Shown: in pieces, positions 61,630 to 64,000 of the stretch
Layout of the letters: every line of letters begins with the position of its first letter
Numbering within the stretch: position 1 is the first letter of the stretch
From: Desulfoluna spongiiphila
Lineage (GTDB): Bacteria; Desulfobacterota; Desulfobacteria; Desulfobacterales; Desulfolunaceae
Direction: 5' to 3'
DNA length: 64,000 nt
Assembly (NCBI RefSeq): GCF_900101345.1
Contig: NZ_FMUX01000002.1
Span: 372,001 to 436,000 of the forward strand
The notes under the pieces: model-generated
Database searches by the model: none
The model's input: only the letters and a program-made list of their open reading frames with translations
What the model was told of the DNA's origin: nothing
Program-made: the position numbers and the translations under genes

Positions 61630-64000
61630 ATGACGACCTTCAGCAGCGAGGCCGCGAGCTATCCGGCTTCGGCCATTCAGGAACAGTTCTGGCTCTTGAA
61701 CCAGCTTCATCCGGAGAGCCCTGCGTACAACATCCCCCTTCTTTTTCGCATCAGGGGATCCTTGGATCGCGACAGCCTTGAAAAAAGCCTCAACGACATG
61801 CTGGGGCGTCATCAGATTCTGCGGACCCGCTTTGCCATGGACCGGGGGGACCTGGTGCAGCGTGTGGCGCCCAGCCTGACCCTTCCCCTGGCCTGCGATG
61901 TGCCCGAAGGGGAGGAGGAGGTGAACCGGTGTGTCCGGGAAGAGTTGCGGCGGCCCTTTTCCCTGTCTGAACTTCCCCTGATCCGTTTCCGTCTTTTTCG
62001 AACAGGGGAGAGCGAGCACCTGTTTCTCATTGTCATGCACCATATCATTACCGATCTTCGGACAAAGGAGTTGTTCACCGAGGAACTCTCCGCCCTTTAC
62101 GGGGCGGCGGTGAGTCAGCGCCCGGCCCTTCAGCCGCCTTCCACGGTTCCCTACGCCGAGTTTTCAAGGTGGCAGAGGGACTGGCTGGCCGGGGACGAGT
62201 GCCGGTCCATGCTCCTGTACTGGAAGGAGCATCTCAAGGGCCGCACCGATTTCCTTGACCTGCCCATGGAAAAAAAACGGCCGGAGCTTGTCTCCCTTGA
62301 AGGCGAGGCCGTGTTTTTTCACCTGGAACCCTCCTTTGTGGGCGAGTTGAAGCAGCTCAGCCGTGATCGCAGCGTCACGATTTTTCTGACCCTTCTCGCC
62401 GCTTACGCCGCCTTGCTTTTCCGCTACGGGGGCAACCCCCAGCTCACCATCGGCGTGCCCCTGACCAATCGCCGCAAGGCCCGGTACAAAGATACCCTGG
62501 GGTGTTTTGTCAACATCCTTCCCCTGGCTGTGACCGTGTCCGGAGAGACCAGTTTTCCCGAACTCCTCGGGGAGGTTCGGCAGGCCATGCTGGGCGCACA
62601 CAGGCACCAGGAGGCACCCTATCGCCTTTTGGCTCACACCGTGGAACCCCGGAAGGAGGTCAACCACAACCCCTTGTTCCAGGCCGGGTTCACACTTGAC
62701 CCGCCGGTGGGGATGCGCCTTGAGGGCCTTGACGTGGAACCCCTGGCCGTGCACAGCGGAGGGGCTCAGCTCGACCTTTTTTTCACCTTCTGGGAAGGGG
62801 ACGATGGCATCAGGGGGTACTTTGAATACAACTCGGAGCTCTTTGATGAGGCCATGGTACGGCAGGTTTCGGAGAACTACCGGACGCTTCTTCGGGAGAT
62901 CCTCCGGGACGGGGACCGACCCATCTCCAGCATCCCCGTGGTGTCCGAACGGGAAAAAGAGACCCTGTGCGTGGAGTGGAACCAAACCGAGGCGCCGGCG
63001 TCCCGGGGTACGGTGATCCACAGGCTCATCGAGGCCCAGGTGGATGCCGGTCCCCATGCGGTGGCCGCCGTTTATGAAGGGGCGTCCCTCACGTACGGTG
63101 AGCTGAACCGCCAGGCCAACCAGCTGGCCCGATACCTTGGGGCCCGGGGCGTGAAGCCCGGGGACCTTGTGGGGGTTCACCTGGAACGCTCCCTGGACAT
63201 GCTCGTGGCCCTTGTGGGGGTGATGAAGAGCGGTGCGGCCTATGTCCCCCTGGATCCGGCCTTTCCCAGGGAGAGGCTGCAATACATGCTCTCCCACACC
63301 GAGGCGCCCGTGGTGCTGACCCAGGAGAGCCTCAAGGACGATCTTTCCTCGTGCACGGCCCGTCAGGTATTCATGGACACGGACCGGGGGGCCATGGCCG
63401 GGCAATCCGCAGAGAACCCGGATATCGCGGTTTCGCCCGAGGATCTGGCCTATGTGATCTACACCTCGGGGTCCACGGGGCGCCCCAAGGGCGTGGCGGT
63501 CCATCACGACGCCGTGGTCAATTTTCTGTCCAGCATGGCCAAGCGGCCCGGCCTGACCGCAGAGGACGTGGTGCTGGCCGTGACGACCCTCTCCTTTGAC
63601 ATTACCGTGTTGGAACTCTACCTGCCGCTGATTGTGGGGGCACGGGTGGTTATCGCCCCCAGGGAGGCCGTGGCCGACGGCCGGTTGCTCCTGGAAGCCC
63701 TTGCCCGGCATGGGGTGACCCTGCTCCAGGCCACCCCCGTGACCTGGCGACTTCTTATCGCCGCCGGGTGGCAGGGGGGCGACGACCTGAACGTCCTCTG
63801 CGGCGGAGAGGCCATGTCCTCGGATCTGGCCACTGCCCTTACGGACCGGTCTTCACGGGTATGGAACATGTACGGCCCCACCGAGACAACGGTCTGGTCC
63901 ACCTGCTCCCGGGTCACGGCAGGGGAGGCCAAGGTGTCTGTGGGGCGTCCCATCGACAACACCCGGATCTACATTCTGGATTCCGGGATGCAACCGGTCC
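61630..64000 (+). CDS. Non-ribosomal peptide synthetase, 5' part (C-A)
   Basis: The first 790 codons of an NRPS that runs off the window. GGGAGGA precedes the ATG. The N-terminal condensation domain (about residues 10-440) has the active-site motif HHIITDLR (H137/H138; the usual HHxxxDG with L in place of G). The adenylation domain begins near 450 and has AYVPLDPAFP (A2), YTSGSTGRPKG from Y611 (A3) and MYGPTETTVWS near 747-757 (A5). The amino acid it activates is not readable without the full A domain. A starting C domain suggests an acyl- or carrier-bound donor, possibly from the ACP encoded just upstream. Location at the end of an exosortase-type EPS locus is unusual. Confidence 0.9.
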   Translation, partial: MTTFSSEAASYPASAIQEQFWLLNQLHPESPAYNIPLLFRIRGSLDRDSLEKSLNDMLGRHQILRTRFAMDRGDLVQRVAPSLTLPLACDVPEGEEEVNRCVREELRRPFSLSELPLIRFRLFRTGESEHLFLIVMHHIITDLRTKELFTEELSALYGAAVSQRPALQPPSTVPYAEFSRWQRDWLAGDECRSMLLYWKEHLKGRTDFLDLPMEKKRPELVSLEGEAVFFHLEPSFVGELKQLSRDRSVTIFLTLLAAYAALLFRYGGNPQLTIGVPLTNRRKARYKDTLGCFVNILPLAVTVSGETSFPELLGEVRQAMLGAHRHQEAPYRLLAHTVEPRKEVNHNPLFQAGFTLDPPVGMRLEGLDVEPLAVHSGGAQLDLFFTFWEGDDGIRGYFEYNSELFDEAMVRQVSENYRTLLREILRDGDRPISSIPVVSEREKETLCVEWNQTEAPASRGTVIHRLIEAQVDAGPHAVAAVYEGASLTYGELNRQANQLARYLGARGVKPGDLVGVHLERSLDMLVALVGVMKSGAAYVPLDPAFPRERLQYMLSHTEAPVVLTQESLKDDLSSCTARQVFMDTDRGAMAGQSAENPDIAVSPEDLAYVIYTSGSTGRPKGVAVHHDAVVNFLSSMAKRPGLTAEDVVLAVTTLSFDITVLELYLPLIVGARVVIAPREAVADGRLLLEALARHGVTLLQATPVTWRLLIAAGWQGGDDLNVLCGGEAMSSDLATALTDRSSRVWNMYGPTETTVWSTCSRVTAGEAKVSVGRPIDNTRIYILDSGMQPV

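Noticed and set aside
62164..63711. 515-residue minus-strand frame opposite the NRPS
   Set aside because: The plus strand shows C- and A-domain core motifs throughout.

Overview
The window looks like a chromosomal segment of an anaerobic, probably sulfate-reducing, Desulfobacterota (deltaproteobacterial) bacterium with fairly high GC. The evidence is a reductive dehalogenase operon of the rdhA-rdhB-rdhC type, a TRAP dicarboxylate-type transporter, a TudS/DUF523-like Fe-S protein and a large exosortase (PEP-CTERM)-type exopolysaccharide (EPS) locus. A Desulfoluna-like organism would fit, but this is inferred from gene content only; no rRNA or tRNA gene was seen.

Layout. 1-2160: 3' end of a reductive dehalogenase, its membrane anchor, an FMN/Fe-S NosR-like protein and a small membrane ORF. 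2343-5309: a Spo0M-like gene and a convergent pair resembling DarB (KAS III) and DarA. 5313-6541: about 1.2 kb without genes. 6508-7772: a MarR regulator with a perfect palindrome in front, a repeat-bounded insert and a small membrane protein. 7992-10184: secreted M14 carboxypeptidase. 10698-14977: an unrecognised 413-residue gene and TRAP dctPQM, divergent from a hybrid histidine kinase, a response regulator and a lipoprotein amino-acid-type binding protein (15701-20760). 21895-25303: a NitT/TauT-like ABC transporter whose binding-protein gene carries one in-frame TGA, followed at a suitable distance by a hairpin that fits the bacterial SECIS description, then a lipoprotein. 25500-28523: TudS-like protein, DUF6880-like protein and a sigma-54 activator.

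29285-64000 is the EPS locus. It contains chain-length protein, tyrosine kinase, initiating sugar transferase, export lipoprotein-like protein, outer-membrane barrel, deacetylase, FemAB-like protein, DegT aminotransferase, flippase, UDP-GlcNAc 2-epimerase, several glycosyltransferases, O-antigen-ligase-like protein, a second deacetylase, a secreted beta-helix protein, a PEP-CTERM-like substrate, an ExeA-like ATPase, a YdcF-like protein, an asparagine-synthase-type amidotransferase, a PP-loop ATPase, a carrier protein and the start of an NRPS. No exosortase is visible here. The locus probably builds, modifies and exports a polysaccharide, and the last genes may attach or make an amide- or peptide-containing group.

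The most striking features outside ordinary genes are (1) the TGA-containing binding protein, a candidate selenoprotein; (2) several families of dispersed hairpin repeats, one MITE-like with terminal inverted repeats, which sit at the joints between EPS gene modules; and (3) an eight-G tract that puts the C-terminus of a glycosyltransferase out of frame.
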